This document shows positions 62,104 through 64,000 of a DNA stretch of 64,000 nucleotides, piece by piece. The stretch comes from Sphingomonas limnosediminicola (GTDB lineage Bacteria; Pseudomonadota; Alphaproteobacteria; Sphingomonadales; Sphingomonadaceae), in NCBI RefSeq assembly GCF_039537965.1, contig NZ_BAABBM010000001.1, forward strand, positions 2,703,501 to 2,767,500, read 5' to 3'. The notes under the pieces are model-generated. The model had not been told where the DNA came from. It searched no databases and worked only from the letters and a program-made list of their open reading frames with translations. Both the position numbers and the translations under genes were made by a program. Each line of letters begins with the position of its first letter. Within the stretch, counting starts at the first letter, position 1.

Positions 62104-62508
62104 TTAGAGCGGTGCTGGAGCTCTGTCTGGCCTCGCGCCGCCGAAACGCGCCAGGGCGAGAAGTCCGGACAATATCGCATGAAGAACGATTGCCGGCCAC
62201 AAGAGCTTCCCGCCGCCTTGCCCGCTGATCGCCACTTCCGCGAGCACGAGTGTCGCGAGCACGCTGTAAACCAGCATCCCCAAGTAGGGCCCGTCCCGAG
62301 TTGACGATCTGCTTGGCCAGCAAGCGATGCCAAGAGCGATAAGTGCGGCTCCGCCTATGCGCGCCACCGTCACTCCGGTCTTGTCCAATGGAGCTGCTAG
62401 GAGGAGCGTCGCGACCATAGCCGGCGTTGCAATGAGTGCCAGTCCCGTTGCAGCTTCCAGGATCGCCGTGACTGCGAGCAAGCGCCGACGCTCAAGTTGA
62501 ACGCTCAT
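62104..62508 (-). CDS. Four-helix membrane protein of unknown function
   Basis: This 134-residue protein has four hydrophobic helices (about 10-35, 48-65, 72-92, 98-118). ATG 62508 is preferred to 62637. No family recognised. The 325 bp from 62509 to 62833 hold no supported gene, only the motif at 62751. Confidence 0.65.
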   Translation of the reverse strand: MSVQLERRRLLAVTAILEAATGLALIATPAMVATLLLAAPLDKTGVTVARIGGAALIALGIACWPSRSSTRDGPYLGMLVYSVLATLVLAEVAISGQGGGKLLWPAIVLHAILSGLLALARFGGARPDRAPAPL

Positions 62509-62750
62509 GGCCTGAAGTTGCAGACTTTTACGACAGCCTCCTTCGGCAGGGACGCCGAAGTTCATTTCGGCCAGCCCTATTTGAAGGCCCTTCGCATGCG
62601 AGGGCCATCGGGCGAAATACCGAGCGCGATGCGGCATTCGGAGGTCTTTGAATCGCTTTGGGGTGCGCTTCTCGCAACGCCCCTTCTTTCCAGAAGAAGT
62701 GAACAGTCGGTCGTCTTTCCTGAGCTCAAATCAGCGAAAGCATGTCTGAC

Positions 62751-62769
62751 TAGGGATTTCTCCTAATGG
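62751..62769 (+). promoter_or_regulatory. Repeated motif upstream of the RcnB-like gene
   Basis: TAGGGATTTCTCCTAATGG, in the common orientation, 64 nt before the start at 62834. Confidence 0.5.
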
Positions 62770-62833
62770 CGGGTGCGCTGCTTCTGTCCTGATATAAGCA
62801 CGACATGTAATCCGACCCGAAAGGCGAGAGACA

Positions 62834-63286
62834 ATGAAAGAGTTCTTCCTGCTCGGGGTGGCGTTGCTGGCCGTCCCGTCGCTCGCCTCCGCGCAGCGCG
62901 TCCACCGTTCATCAACCACAGTGCACAGGAGCGGTACGACCGTTCATCGATCGACAACGACCGTCAAACGCACCGGCCACGGTCACGCAAATTATCATCG
63001 CCCGGTGGCGGGTCATCCGGTCTATCATCCGGGCAATTGGAACCGAGCGGTGGTTCATGGCGGCGTTTATCACTACCCGCATGGCTACAGCTATCACCGG
63101 TGGACGGTCGGCCGTCCGTTGGCGCGCGTCTTCCTGACGCCGGCCTATTATTATGCGGGCTACGCGGCACTGGGTCTGATGGCGCCCCCGCCGAATTATC
63201 AATGGATTCGCTACGGTCCGGATTTGATGCTGGTCAACCTTGCCACGGGCAACGTCGTAGACATACGATACGGAGTATTCGGGTGA
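62834..63286 (+). CDS. RcnB-family periplasmic protein
   Basis: This 150-residue protein has a signal peptide (about 1-21), a His/Arg/Thr-rich region with many histidines (VHRSSTTVHRSGTTVHRS), and a C-terminal RcnB domain (QWIRYGPDLMLVNLATGNVV). RcnB proteins modulate nickel/cobalt efflux in enterics; here only the fold is supported. Confidence 0.85.
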   Translation: MKEFFLLGVALLAVPSLASAQRVHRSSTTVHRSGTTVHRSTTTVKRTGHGHANYHRPVAGHPVYHPGNWNRAVVHGGVYHYPHGYSYHRWTVGRPLARVFLTPAYYYAGYAALGLMAPPPNYQWIRYGPDLMLVNLATGNVVDIRYGVFG

Positions 63287-63289
63287 TCG

Positions 63290-64000
63290 ATGCCTACAAC
63301 GGTGGGGGGACCGCGTGGGATTTCGACGGTGATGCTTCAGCCTCGCGAGCCTGAACAGCCGCGCCCGACGCCGGACCGGGATTCTCGACCCGTCGAGCTG
63401 GGTGCGTCGAACAATGGGCGCGCTTGCGAGCGCATTGCCGGCTTGCCGCCTCTGGCTTGCATTGTCGGCGCGCCGCGCTGTGGAACGACGACCTACGCGC
63501 GATGGTTGCGACGTCGGCCCGAGGTCTGCTTTTCCAAGATCAAAGAGCCACACTTCTTCACGCTTGCCGATCTGCGCGACGCATCGGACGCCGAAGTTCC
63601 GACGATGCTCATGGAGCTTTATGTCGACCGGTTCTTCCCGCACCGGGAGGCCGCGACGGAGCTACTCGCTGAAGGATCGGTATCGTATCTTTACGCGCCT
63701 GAGCGGCTGCGGCCCATGCTCAAGGTTTGGCCGAACGCGAAGTTCATCATCGCTCTTCGCGACCCGTTCGCGATGCTGCCATCAGTTCACCAGAGACTGC
63801 TGTTTCAGGGCGACGAGGTAGTCAAAGATTTCGCGAGCGCCTGGCGTCTCCAGAAGGCGCGGCGAGAGGGACGCAGCATACCGCGCAGCTGCATCGATGC
63901 GCGCCAGCTTCAATATCTCGAAGTAGCCCGGCTCGGCGAGCATGTCCGCCGGATGTTCGCGACGGTTGGGCGAGAGAACTGTCACGTCATACTGTTCGAC
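63290..64000 (+). CDS. Sulfotransferase-family protein, N-terminal part (runs off window end)
   Basis: The reading frame from ATG 63290 is open to the window end (237 residues). It shows the PAPS 5'-phosphosulfate loop GAPRCGTTTYARWLR at about 61-75, then IKEPHFF and the 3'-phosphate motif ALRDP. Family members transfer sulfate from PAPS to alcohols or sugars. A later ATG at 63332 is possible. It is close to the sulfatase/FGE pair, and sulfur-ester turnover is a common theme. Frame and end agree with the sequence; the C-terminus is missing. Confidence 0.85.
   Translation, partial: MPTTVGGPRGISTVMLQPREPEQPRPTPDRDSRPVELGASNNGRACERIAGLPPLACIVGAPRCGTTTYARWLRRRPEVCFSKIKEPHFFTLADLRDASDAEVPTMLMELYVDRFFPHREAATELLAEGSVSYLYAPERLRPMLKVWPNAKFIIALRDPFAMLPSVHQRLLFQGDEVVKDFASAWRLQKARREGRSIPRSCIDARQLQYLEVARLGEHVRRMFATVGRENCHVILFD

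Noticed and set aside
1..64000. CRISPR arrays, tRNA/rRNA genes, insertion sequences and prophage genes
   Set aside because: None recognised by eye; no spaced direct repeats, transposase or integrase frames, or phage structural genes were seen.

Overview
The window is 64 kb of GC-rich DNA from an alphaproteobacterium, most likely a sphingomonad. The reasons are a split-b ATP synthase F0 operon of alphaproteobacterial type (atpI-B-E-F'-F), a ydbH-ynbE-ydbL set, a paa pathway with paaZ, and degenerate copies of an intergenic repeat I associate with sphingomonads. No rRNA, tRNA, CRISPR array, IS element or phage module was recognised.

Layout. 1-16 kb is mostly housekeeping: the start of a fatty-acid desaturase (runs off the left edge), a DEAD-box RNA helicase, a deletion-inactivated radC, ydbH-ynbE-ydbL, a DUF3298-type protein, the F0 operon, a CBS protein, paaZ, a PLP-dependent threonine-type dehydratase and two small membrane proteins. 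16-24 kb holds the most unusual block: a GH1-like glycosidase divergent from a six-gene operon with a glycyl radical enzyme, both aconitase X subunits, an NfuA-like Fe-S carrier, a divergent phosphofructokinase-family protein and the radical-SAM activase. This is an oxygen-sensitive catabolic module in a lineage usually regarded as aerobic; its substrate cannot be read from the sequence. 24-28 kb carries envelope and transport genes. 28-40 kb is acyl-CoA and aromatic catabolism: GFA, SDR, ACAD, APH-like, paaG, paaI, paaABC-E without paaD, then an aromatic aminotransferase and a fused E1 plus E2 of a 2-oxoacid dehydrogenase. This arrangement suggests amino acid to arylpyruvate to arylacetyl-CoA to the epoxidase. 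40-45 kb is a sensor kinase/response regulator block, a phosphoesterase and a nucleotidyltransferase. 45.2-64 kb is an accessory stretch of envelope and lipoprotein genes, a patatin, a soluble HisKA_3 kinase with a NarL/FixJ-type regulator, a second BASS transporter, a sulfatase with its formylglycine-generating enzyme, and a partial sulfotransferase at the right edge.

A second level of organisation is regulatory. About fifteen intergenic sites between 25 and 63 kb share a GC-capped, AT-centred, roughly palindromic motif (type ATCGGGGTTTCCCCTAT or TAGGGATAACCCTGATGG), mostly 30-80 nt upstream of a start codon and mostly in the same orientation relative to the gene. Related elements, plus a GTAAGTAG box resembling rhizobial FixJ sites, lie between the GH1 gene and the glycyl radical enzyme gene. 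None was noticed in the atp, paa or 2-oxoacid dehydrogenase promoter regions. I infer a regulon, possibly oxygen- or redox-responsive and possibly run by the LuxR-type regulator at 53.0-53.65 kb, that ties the accessory genes and the radical-enzyme operon together.
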